A stretch of 64,000 bases of DNA from Malania oleifera. Taxonomy: Eukaryota; Streptophyta; Magnoliopsida; Santalales; Ximeniaceae. The stretch spans positions 27,557,682 to 27,621,681 of the forward strand of contig NC_080417.1 in assembly GCF_029873635.1 (NCBI RefSeq). Reading direction: 5' to 3'. Positions 22,584 to 32,637 of this stretch are shown piece after piece. Both the position numbers and the translations under genes were made by a program. Each line of letters opens with the position of its first letter. Position 1 is the first letter of the stretch. The notes under the pieces are model-generated. The model was not told the origin of the DNA. It was given only the letters and a program-made list of their open reading frames with translations, and searched no databases.

Positions 22584-24555
22584 TGTTAACTCTATAAGTC
22601 TGATCCCGTTTTGATAATGACAAATCACATTGTATCATACCTGTGCTCTAAGCTTTTGAACAGAATTATTCATAGCATGTATACTTGATAAGGATACAAC
22701 GGATGCCATAAGGAATCAAATGCTCACATCACAGGATGGTACTTGAAGAGTAAAAGGAATGAAGACCAAGTTTCTCACTTGTAATTGCAATTAAATATTT
22801 GCGTGTGTAATAATTCAATTGGTCTGTAATAATTGCATTGCATGCATGATAAAAATTAATGGTCAAAGGCCATAGACTGACTTTAGGAACCCAAACACTT
22901 CATGAAAAATCCCTCAAGCTTAAATGCATTTCTTAGACAAATAGGGTCAAAGCTTACGCCTTAGTCAGCCATTCACTTGGCGTTATAAATGCCTCAGTCA
23001 ACCTAACAGTCAGGAAGTAAAATGTTTGACTTTGGTCAACCAATTGAACACCTTCTTGAACTAAACTTCCACGGTCGATCAACACTTAAAATTGACTTTT
23101 TCTACCTTCCCCGATTGACCAAACTTTTAGTTTAAATACACCTCAAGCGACCGAACCTATGAAAGTTTGGAAAATTGCCTTGGCTCGGCCTAGTGGCACT
23201 AGTCACAGCCAACCAAACCCTTAAATTAAAAGCAAAAATCTATGTGCGTTCGGTCGACCGATGGTATACCTCAGCCGACTGAAACACTCGGATTCGGCCA
23301 TTTTTAACTTTGTTAATCATGGTTATTTTTCCAATTAAACTTTTCCAAAATACGGGTCGTGTCCCTAAAGGTAATATTTTTGGAAAAAATTATATATACC
23401 CCCTCATTTCTCTGATTAGACTGAGATTAGCAATTTGATTAACACAAAATCCTCTGAAAAATTCTTCAGCTTCACTTCTCTTACTCATTCTCTTGCAAGC
23501 ATATAATTGCTCTCATTTATATTCTCTTGTCAAAATCCTTTGAGAGAGTTTTGATTCTTAATCTCCACTTCCAAATTATTGTATTTGGTAGATTGATTGG
23601 CTAGTATTGTGAGCACTCACACTTGTTTTTAAAAACTCATAACTCTCACATACTTATTCGATTTTAATATCTTTTGAGAGTAAACCTTAAAGTTCTTCCC
23701 ATTTTTTTATTGATACATATATTTTTCTTGGGAAAAACTTTACATAGCTTGGGTGTTTTTGCATATTGATTGCAGGACTCAAAGGTTTCATTTACATTTA
23801 TTGAAAAAATAAATTTTGGAAGCTAATCTTCATTGCTACCTATATTTCATTATTGAAAATATTTTTGGTAGATATTACATTGTGCTTTGACATCCTTGAT
23901 ATTTACTTGAAATACTTTATATTTTTTGAATCAAGGATCCTTTTCATAAGTATCTCTCACATTGTTTCATAGAATATATTTGTTTGAGAGATAAAATAAC
24001 AAATACTCTATTGAGTTATAATTCCTATCATACTAGAGTGCATAGATTGAATTGCTATACAAATTTTCTTAGTATTGAAGCACTTATATTGTACACAAAA
24101 TTTGTACTTGCTGTTGTATTCCAAGTGTGGCCTGAGGGGGTGTTGATCTAGCCCATAAGGATCGGTTGTAATGGTTGGGGTTAGCCCTGTGAATCTAACC
24201 TAGGGTATTCCCTCACCCAATAAGGAGAGGGTGTTGTAACCGAAGTCGCTCCACCCATAAGTGAGCATTAGTGGAATCCTCAGGCTTGCAAGCTAGAGGC
24301 GGGGACATAAGCACAGTTGCCAAACCTTGATAACATATCGGGTGTCATTTTTACTTTATCTTCTTTACATTCTTGTGCTTGCTTGATTAAATTTATCTGG
24401 AGCAAATTATTTGTTGCATCATCTATCTATTTATTTCATACTTGCTTTAGATAGACTCTATGTTGTGAAACACTGCTTGCGGGAATTTCGACCTAGAATT
24501 TTTAAAATCTCCAATTCACCCCCCCCCCCCTCTTGGGATTGCACTAAAAACAATA
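22584..24555 (+). repeat. Element A 3' LTR
   Basis: Starts TGTTAACTCTATAAG, similar to 4124-6076. Palindrome-type motifs at 22970-23300 (for example GGTCGACCGATGG near 23260), TATA-like TATATATACCCC at about 23390-23402, and a C-run then CTCTTGGGA at 24519-24539. Followed by GAACT, the right target duplication. Confidence 0.9.
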
Positions 24556-24560
24556 GAACT

Positions 24561-25503
24561 AGTCTTTGTTGGGCATCATATGGTAAGAGCACGCAGAGTC
24601 TAAAATCCAAGAATCCGCGAACTTGATTGACTCGGATAAAACCGAGAGCATGTCACCATCACCACTCCTATTGTCTCTTTCTTCCACTACATTTGTAGTG
24701 TCTGACAAACCTTCTTTGTTTTGAGCTTTCCCTTTCTTCCTCTCCGGACAATCGATTTTTATGTGCCCTTTTTTCCAGCAATTAAAACACCGCACGTCCT
24801 TCCTCTTCCTAAAATTGGACCAAGCCCTATTATTACTTGATCAACCCCAGAACTTGCTCCTCCCACGATTCTGATTCCCTTTAACCATGAGCCCTTCACC
24901 TAGACTATTTTTGTCACTAACCTTCTTCCTTTGATGGAAACTCAATAGGTTACCCATGACATCCTTCAACTCCAAGGTTTCTTTCCCTCATGTCAGAGTC
25001 ATAACCAGAGTCTTGTATGTAGGAGACGTAGGTAGAGAATTCAACAGAATCAACGTTTTGTTTTCATCCTCGAACTTCACATCAACTCACTTCAGATTGC
25101 AAATGATTTGACTGAATATGATGATGTGTTGATTCAGGTCCAAACCCTCTGCTATTTTAAGCCCATAGAGTCTTTGCTTAAGATACAACTTGCTCAATAA
25201 AGACTCGAGCATGTACTGGCTCTTCGATTTCCGTCAAACTGCTGGAGGTGATTTCTCATCGATGACATGATATATCACACCATAAGCCAAACAAAGCTTG
25301 ATAGTAGCCACAGATTTCGCTTCCATCTCCTTCCAACTCGTGTCATCCATGCCTTCCAATTGTTTTCTATATAGTGTTTTCACCATACCTTACTGCACCA
25401 ACAAGTCCTTATCCCTCCTCTGCCAAAGTCTAAAATTATTTCATTCCATCAAACTTACCAATCCCGAACTTTGCAGAAGAAATCCTAGACATTGCAACTA
25501 ATA
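24561..25503 (-). pseudogene. Element Z gag and protease-start remnant
   Basis: Open minus-strand 24559-24795 carries a CCHC knuckle (CFNCWKKGHIKIDC) then, after an acidic linker, the protease site. That site reads WILDSACSYHM, with the catalytic DSG/DSA motif, and runs into a stop right at the insertion point of element A. The Gag core at 24800-25500 is recognisable but stop-ridden. Gag plus protease of a Tork-like Copia element. Confidence 0.8.
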
Positions 25504-25516
25504 GCTTTTATACCAA
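25504..25516 (-). promoter_or_regulatory. Element Z primer-binding site, mutated
   Basis: Minus strand TTGGTATAAAAGC, compared with the usual TTGGTATCAGAGC. Confidence 0.8.
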
Positions 25517-25517
25517 T

Positions 25518-26112
25518 TGATGATTCGAATGCGCAACAGAAACACGCATAACTCAAATCTGGAACAAGTAATGCAAGAAACCTATAATGAATATACAAAA
25601 CAAGCAATCACGATGAGAATAAAGGAAAGTAATAAAATCAATGACACGAGAAATTACATGGTTCGGCAATGTGTCTATGTCAACGAGAACAAACGGTTGA
25701 TTTTCACTATCAAATTGTAAAGCTTACATCAAGGGTTACAAATATAGTCTATATATCTAACCGTATACGCACAAAAGACTTAGAATACATCTAAAACACT
25801 TCTGTAGAAAATCCCGAAAGAAAAACTTTCTAATCCCCCAATCTATTGATCTCCAAATTTAAAAATCTGTAACTTGTGCCGAACAAAATCGTCGAAGATT
25901 TCAGGCAAACCGTCGACGATTAAATAATGAGAGTTATTCCTACTGTAGACTGAAACCGTCGATGGTTTCGTTTGATACCAAGAGCAAACCATAGCTCATA
26001 CCATTGACCAAACAATCGACGGTTTGATCATGCAACTAGTTTCCTTGTTCTTTGCGTCACTATGCTTACCCGACATATACATTCCACACAAATATGAGCT
26101 ACATCTCCCACA
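25518..26112 (-). repeat. Tork LTR shared by elements Z and Z'
   Basis: 595 bp; minus-strand start TGTGGGAGATGTAGC at 26112, end ATCATCA at 25518. Left of it is a PBS and gag (it is the 5' LTR of Z). Right of it is a PPT-like stretch of the 3' end of another copy (it is the 3' LTR of Z'). Palindromes with CGTCGACG core lie at about 25890-26030, upstream in minus-strand direction of TATATAGA at about 25747-25757. Confidence 0.8.
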
Positions 26113-26167
26113 ATCTCCACTTTGGAGAATATTCACCACTTAGGGGAAATATGAAAGCAAAATCTTT
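26113..26167 (-). other. Z' 3' end with polypurine tract
   Basis: 55 bp reading, on the minus strand, TCTCCAAAGTGGAGAT just before the LTR: the PPT side of a Tork element. Its continuation is found at 47500 after the F/C nest. Confidence 0.65.
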
Positions 26168-26550
26168 TGACTTTTGAGTCCGATCTCAATTTTGATGCTG
26201 ACAAATCACCAGTGTCTTATGCGTGTATTTAGTGCGTGAACGGGTTTTCATTTCAGCACTGACATAAGATACTAGAAAATGGATGCCAGCAAGAACTTAA
26301 AGCTCACATCAATCTGGCGCACTCCGTGGAACTAAAAGGCAAGACATAAGAAGACGTACACTTTCTATTGTAATTGCAATTGTTTTTCATATTATGGTCT
26401 GTAATAATGCATTGCATGCATGATGTGAATGGATAGCTCAGAACGACCATAGACAGACCCTAGGGACCAACACTTTACACAGAAACTCATTTCTTAAATA
26501 ACTAACTGGTCGGAGTTAAAGATTAGGGCTAAAACAATGTTTACAAAAAC

Positions 26551-27045
26551 TTCGGTCGACCGAAGGTTTTTGGCCTTAATTCAAAAGCTTCGACCATAGG
26601 GAACCAGACAATGACCATAGCTTACCTTAGGGGCAAAATTGGAATTTCACTTGCCTCGGTCGACCGAACATCACAAAGTCATTTGACCTTGGTCGACCGA
26701 ATTAAGAATTTGACCAAAGTCAAAGCTTCAGTCAACCAAACCCTAACATACAGAGCAACTTTAGTCGACCGAACCTCCTCAAGGTCAAAAGTTTGACCAT
26801 TTGGTCCACTGTCCTTAAAATGAATATCAACGCCCTGGTCAATCGAACTTGAAGTTGAAAAATGGCTTGGTCGACTGAACATCCAAATTCGGTCAACCAA
26901 ACTTAGGCTGATCGACCAAACATCGGAGGTTCAAAAATCACCTCAAGTCTAGTTGACTATCCCCCTCAGTTGAAAAACACCCTAGTCGACCAAACTGAGT
27001 AACTCGGTCGATTGAACCTTAAAAATGGTAGACCGAACCTCTTAA
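26551..27045. promoter_or_regulatory. Palindrome array in LTR F
   Basis: About a dozen degenerate copies of TTCGGTCGACCGAA spaced roughly 25-60 bp. A perfect 14-bp copy is at 26551-26564; TCGGTCGACCGA is at 26656-26667 and GGTCGACCGA at 26691-26700. Others read GGTCAACC, AGTCGACC, GGTCGACT. In the uninterrupted LTR the array would lie about 110 bp upstream of the TATA box. Confidence 0.8.
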
Positions 27046-27120
27046 GTTACTCAATTTTTACTGAGGATAAATTGGGTTATTTTTAATTAAAATTACTTAA
27101 TATTTTTCTAAAATACCCAA

Positions 27121-27536
27121 TGTTGACCTTATGGGTCACACCTTTATTTTGATCATGACAAATACTCTGGTATTTAACATTTTCCAAGTTTGTGTGAAGG
27201 ACCATATTAGGAAAATCATATTGATGGCACATGGCAACTTGAGGAAAATGAAGACCCAGAATCTTTTTAATTGTTGTAATCTATAATTCATTTCGCTGGG
27301 TCTATAATAATAATCATCCAAGGTCTGTAATAATCTACATATCATGCAAGTAGAACTATAAACTTAAGACCTTAGAGAGACCTTAGGGATCACCCTTCGG
27401 TCGACCAACGCCGAATTTTTTCGGTAGGATAGAAAGACCTTAGGTCCCTAAACAAATGCACAAATAGTCTCAATATCACATATAATATCAGGGGAATCAG
27501 TGGGCTTAAAACAGGACTTAAAAGGCTAAATGAACC
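27121..27536 (+). repeat. Element C 5' LTR, part 1
   Basis: Starts TGTTGACCTTATGGG; matches the 3' LTR from 44271. Ends with GAACC, the left target duplication of element D. Confidence 0.9.
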
Positions 27537-29514
27537 TAAAATTAAGAATAGGTTCCCAAAAGGGGGGGTGAATTGGCTTTTAAAATTTTCTTTTAATTCC
27601 TTTGTAGATTTTTTAAACTTATTTTTTTAATTTGTTAAGCACTCAAGAACTTAGTTTCTTTATTTAATCCTTAACCATACAAACATCCAATCATTCAATC
27701 AAACCAATCAATTATAATTAGAAAGCAAACAACCAAGCCAATACACAGCACTTATGTAATATAAAAACTCAAAATGATTGTTTGTTGATATTAGCTAAAT
27801 TTAAACCAAGCCCCATGAAAATTTATGCTTGCTGATGTAAAACCCTATATAAATAAATTTTGTACTTGCTGATATAAAGCCTTGTATTGATGGTTTTACT
27901 TCTTTAATATGATGTGCAATATAACATCCAATCAACACAATATCTACTTCTTCAATATTCAGAACTCAACTAAACTCTCAGTTAATTTATCCTTGGGCTG
28001 TTAACCAAGTAACGTACTCCTGTATGGTTTTCGCAAGATATAGTATAACCAATGTACTCCCTTTCGATTTCCGCAACCCAAATCGAAATTAATTTTTCAG
28101 TTTACTTGGTTTCTATATTACGTAGTATATATGATTATCAATTAAACCATCCACGCAATTTAAATATGCTGAAAATAAAGAGTAAGGGAAAGAGAGAGTG
28201 AGACGGGAATTTTTACGAGGTTTGGCTTATACCCAGCCTACGTCCTCACCTTTGGAAAACCACCAAAGGATTCACTAAACCTGTTCCGTTGACGGTTGGA
28301 ATAAAACCTTTAAAAGTGATATCCCATGCTCAAACACTCCTTCACTAGGATAGAGCCCGCCTCTCCAAACGATATTCCCTTATTTGGTCCAACGATTCTA
28401 CAATCCTGAATCGTCTATAAACAAGAACCAAGATAGAGAAGAGTTTGTGTACAAGAAAATATTCTCACAGTAGAGTAGGTTAGTACAACATTCAGTACAA
28501 TAATACTTCAAAGTAATTCAAATATAAAAGAATTTGAAGCTCAATACTTAATATAGATCACCAAATATCTTCCAAAATTTGAAAGATTCTGACTTTGAAA
28601 GCTTTACTTTGGAGTTTGAACCAGTAGCAATTCAATAGTTGAACACAAGAGAGTTTGAGAGCCTTTTTAAGAACTTTGATTGCTGAAAATTTCTTGGTGT
28701 CTCAAACCTTTGAAGTTTGGGGCTATTTATAGATGTTTGAAAGTAATTCATTTCCCCCAAAGTTTCCTTGAAGTAGTTTCCAAGTTTTTCAAAATAATGG
28801 TGTCCAAAAACTTCATTTAAAAAATCATCCCGTTGAGAGTTTTTAAACCAATGTTCGAGTGGCAGTCGCTTGTCATAGAACAAACTCATAACACAGAACA
28901 CTGGCAGTCGCCTGCTAAAACCAAGGCAGTCGCCTAGCATGACCACCCAGGCACCTGGCATGTTCAGGTAGTTGCATGTCTTGCTACTGTCTCTGAAAAA
29001 TCATTTACTTAATTTAGCAGTCGCCTGCCACAATAGGACAGTTGCCTGACCCTTCTTTTTTCAAAAACTTTTCTTTTTCAAAACCCTTTCTTTTCATTAA
29101 TTATAAAAGTATTCTTTAGAGTTTTCCCAAAAAATATATTTCTGAATTTCTTAAGAGCTTCAAAATAATTTATACTTGAAATTAACTTGAAGTACTTACA
29201 TTCAGAACATCCTTAAAAATTTAATTCTTTGATCTTCAATCTTATTCTTCCATCATATTTGAGTTTTCGATCTTTTCTTTAAGCTTTCACCATGTTATTT
29301 TAATCCTCATGCTCTTCAAGATCTCTTTTTAATCCATAAGTTTTATCATGCTCTTCAAGATTTATTTTTAATCCATAAGCTTTATCATCCTCTTGAGCAT
29401 TGTCGCTTCCTTTAAGCTTTGCCTTTTTCTTGAAAAACTTTCACTTGAACCACATTAAACATATCATGATTTGTTATCATCAAAATAAGAATTGTAAGCC
29501 TTATTAGGCCAACA
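27537..29514 (-). repeat. Element D 3' LTR
   Basis: Minus-strand start TGTTGGCCTAATAAGG at 29514. The terminal CA is mutated to TA at 27537. Contains the G-run motif near 27555-27575, a TATA box (minus CTATAAATAG, 28723-28732) and CAGTCGCCTG-type palindromes at about 28860-29050. Confidence 0.9.
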
Positions 29515-29530
29515 ATCTCCCACTTTTTTA
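29515..29530 (-). promoter_or_regulatory. Element D polypurine tract
   Basis: Minus strand AAAAAAGTGGGAGAT next to the 3' LTR; one G interrupted by T compared with other elements. Confidence 0.85.
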
Positions 29531-30663
29531 TGATGACAAATCGAGAGCAAAAATAATAAGAATTAATACTCATGGCTCAGTTTTTGAAATATACTTTGCA
29601 ATACTATGCTCAATTTTTACTTAAACACTTCTCCCCCTTTTGACATCCATCAAAAAGGAAAAAAAAAAATGATTAAGTTCAAGTAAAATCACATGTTGAG
29701 CATATCATCAAACATGCGTATCAAACATATGAACACACTCAATTTATTATTTTTCAATATAGCATGTGTAATGTGTTATAACATTCAAGTATATGAGTTG
29801 TAACTTCATTACTAACAGCTTTTTCCTTTAGACAATATTCAAGATTTCAATTGTTGATTTTATGATACCGATTTAAAATTGTATTCATGATATCTATTTA
29901 AAATTCATTATACCAATTGAGAATTGATACCAATTGAAAATTTAATTCATCATACCAAATGAAAATTCTCTGAATTGATTAATAGAGAAACAATCATGAT
30001 ATAAGCTATATGACATAACACTCCACCTCAATTCAATACATTCAGTTTTGTTATCAATTTTGCTTTCATAATCCTATATTTCAAAACATTGATTCACATT
30101 ATGTATCGAATATCAATATTATGCTCATATCATCAATGTCATACCATGCTCATAGATATAATTATCTTTTTCATGCTCAAAAGACAAATTGAACTTCTAG
30201 ATTGTGATACCAAGTGAGCTTTTAAATTTTGACACCAATTAAAATTTTTAAAATGTGATACCAAAAATATTTATGGATAGCAATATAATCATTATATCTC
30301 TCATAACTCATGGATATAAAAAAAAAAAACAGTAAGTCTATTCATGTAATTCATCAATAGCATGCATGATCAAGAATTAATCTCATATCAAAATTCATGC
30401 TTATACTCAATAATCTCATGCTTAAATTTTCAACATAGTGAGCCATAAATTTTAATATAAGTCAAGCATTCCATGTAGCATATCATATAGGCATGTAAGC
30501 ATATAGCATCTCATATAGTCATTCATTCTCAAACTTATCTTAAACTCATCTTTAAGTTTTTCTATTTTAACTAGTTTGTTTGTTGATCATGAATTAAGTT
30601 ACTTTCTCAATTTTTAAAGGGAATGACTTAATCCATGGAGTTTTTCACTTATGAACTAGTCTA
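29531..30663 (-). other. Element D 3' noncoding region
   Basis: 1.1 kb of AT-rich DNA without open reading frames. A second PPT-like tract (plus strand CTCCCCCTTTTGACATCCATCA) lies at about 29632-29653. Phrases such as GATACCAA-TGA and CATGCTCATA recur as in the same region of element B. The pol genes would be expected between Gag and this region but are absent. Confidence 0.7.
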
Positions 30664-32580
30664 TCATCTCGGTACCCATACTTTCTTGGGTCTGGTTGGC
30701 TTAACAAGGGATGATTCCTTAATTCTCCATACTTGTTTAATTTTCACACCCTTTCTCTTAAATAGACATTCAAACTTTATATGCCCCTTTTTCTTACATT
30801 GATAGCATATGGTGTTGGTGTAAGCATTAAAGGATGTGCTTGAATTATCTTTGGAGGCTTTTGAGAAATAACCCATGTAAAGATTCCTTTTCTTTTTATT
30901 TTCAATTCCATTAAAACCAATGCCTGCTTTGTTTAGAGACATTCTTTGTAAGCCTATCATTTTATCAAGATTTTCTTTTCCTTTAGTGAAGTTATAAATG
31001 ATCTTATCTTTATCTTTGATTTGACTATTGAGATTATTTAACTCTATCTATTTCTTGTTGTCCACTTTCTTTAATGATTTCTCTAACTCTAGACATAATT
31101 TTCTGATTCTATCCTCTAATTCAGAAATATACATATCTTTCTCATATGCCATAGAGGATAGGGATCTAAGGTCTTCTATCATTTTTTCATTCTTCCATTC
31201 TAATTCTTTAATTTTCAAGTCGTTTTCCTTTTTAGCAAGAGTTTTAGCTTCTAATTCTTTCATTGCAGCATCATACTTATTTTCAATTTTCTTGATCCTT
31301 GAATCCTTTTCCCTTTCAGCATTCTTAAGGGATTCTAATTCTTTCATTATACCTTCATTCTTATTCTTCAATGAAGCATTTTGTTTATTTACTTTAATCA
31401 GCATCTTATGTACTTTGAATAGATCATTTTGTAGTTCTTCATAAGATGGCATACCCTCATCATTGGATTCACTGGATGAATTACTACAAGAATTATTTAA
31501 GGGTTTGGATGAGGAGCTTTCCTCATTGTCCCAAGCCACAAAGCAAGTATGAGCAACCTCTTGGTCACTTGATTCAATTTCAGAACTACTTGTACTTATC
31601 ATATCCCAAGTAGTGGCTTTCATGACCTTTTTCTTTTTCTTCTTAGATTCTTTTTTTAGTAGTGGACATTCTGGTTTTATATGTCCAGCTTTGTTGCAAT
31701 TGTAACATGTAGGAGTTTTATTCTTTGATTTCTTGCTAACTTCTTCTTCTGATTCATTTGATTCAGATTTTTGATTTCTTCTCTTTAATTTGTTTCTCTT
31801 TCTTAGTATCCTTACTAGCTTTTTAGATATGAAGGCTTCTTCATCTTCATTCATTTCACTACTTGAGTTTTCTTTCAATGTTTTAAAGGCTATTGATTCT
31901 TGGGCTTTGGTTTTTCCATTCTTTTTATTCATTGCCATTTCATATGTAAGGAGAGAACCTATAAGTTCATCTAAGGAAGTGTTTTTCAAATTTCTTCTTT
32001 CGGTTATGATAGTGGCTTTTGGTTCCCATATGGTTGGTAGCCCTCTAAGAATTTTCCTTATCATTTCATAAGTAGTGTAGGTTTTTCCTAGTGCATTTAG
32101 GGAATTGATTATGTGAGTGAGCCTAGTAAACATATTTGTAATTGATTCATCTAGGTTCATCTTAAAGGCTTCATACTCGCTTGTGAGCATATCAACCCTA
32201 TTATCCCTAACATCCGTTGTTCCTTCATAAGTAACTTCTAGCTTATCCCATATTTCCTTAGCTGATTTACAAGCCATTACTCAATTAAATTCATTAGCAT
32301 CCAAGGCACAATATAAAGCATTTATAGCACTTGAATTTGTTTGGAGCATTTTATAATCTTGATCGGTCATATCTTTCTTCTCTTTTGGGATTTGTTTTCC
32401 ATATACTATCTTAGTAGGAATTTGATCTCCATCTATAACAACTTCCTATACTTTCCAATTCATCGTTTGGAGATAGATTTGCATTCTCTTTTTCCAAAAC
32501 GTGTAGTTCAAACCTCAAAAGAGAGGAGGCCTAGTTGAAGATTGTCCCTCTCCAAAGGGAGCTACCCCTAATTGAGCCAT
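30664..32580 (-). pseudogene. Element D gag, nearly complete with a few stops
   Basis: ATG at 32580 (MAQLGVAPFGEGQSS) then a Gag of about 640 codons. Stops interrupt the first 100 codons (the last is TGA just before 32277, a likely CGA change). Then 409 codons are open (31048-32277) and, after a small break, 98 more (30664-30960). Order: UBN2-type core (DMLTSEYEAF, ILRGLPTIWEP, DELIGSLLTYEMAM), first CCHC knuckle CYNCNKAGHIKPEC, poly-Lys, acidic Ser-rich linker, long Lys/Glu coiled coil (about codons 270-409 of the open part), second knuckle CYQCKKKGHIKFEC, and RPKKVWVPR at the end. Best-preserved Gag in the window. Coiled-coil Gags are known for Sireviruses. Confidence 0.9.
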
Positions 32581-32623
32581 TTAGATCTTTTTATAGCTTC
32601 TAGTTAAGAGTTGCTATAACCCC

Positions 32624-32635
32624 GCTATGATACCA
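32624..32635 (-). promoter_or_regulatory. Element D primer-binding site
   Basis: Minus strand TGGTATCATAGC; one base differs from the initiator-tRNA complement. Confidence 0.9.
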
Positions 32636-32637
32636 AT

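Larger units (their letters stand above)
4124..24555 (+). mobile_element. Copia element A (Sirevirus-like), split by element B
   Basis: Full structure on the plus strand: 5' LTR 4124-6076, primer-binding site, gag-pol remnants to about 10860, 3' noncoding DNA that resumes at 22010 after element B, polypurine tract 22570-22583, 3' LTR 22584-24555. The 5-bp duplication GAACT flanks it perfectly (4119-4123 and 24556-24560). Sirevirus (SIRE/Maximus) affinity is inferred from RT/RNase H wording ([25 protein letters not shown]), two kinds of PPT-like tracts in a long 3' noncoding region, and gag zinc knuckles. About 9 kb without the insertion. Confidence 0.85.
1603..26112 (-). mobile_element. Copia element Z (Tork-like), decayed and split by element A
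   Basis: Minus-strand order is LTR (25518-26112), primer-binding site, gag and start of protease (24556-25503), then after a 20-kb insertion GAG-pre-integrase, integrase, reverse transcriptase and RNase H (4123 down to 1603). The two halves belong together because both flanks of element A carry the same 5 bp (GAACT at 4119-4123 and 24556-24560). In addition the protein reading stops just after the protease motif on one side and resumes a few residues later on the other. The 3' LTR is missing, replaced by a gypsy-type LTR at 1602. Assignment to the Tork lineage rests on the RNase H and GAG-pre-integrase wording and is moderate. Confidence 0.75.

Noticed and set aside
26551..27045. CRISPR-like array from regularly spaced palindromes
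   Set aside because: Plant nuclear context, degenerate copies, irregular spacing, palindromes lying in the promoter part of an LTR. No cas genes.
31028..31444. 138-codon plus-strand frame opposite gag of element D
   Set aside because: Ser/Phe-rich shadow of the Lys/Glu coiled coil of Gag on the minus strand.
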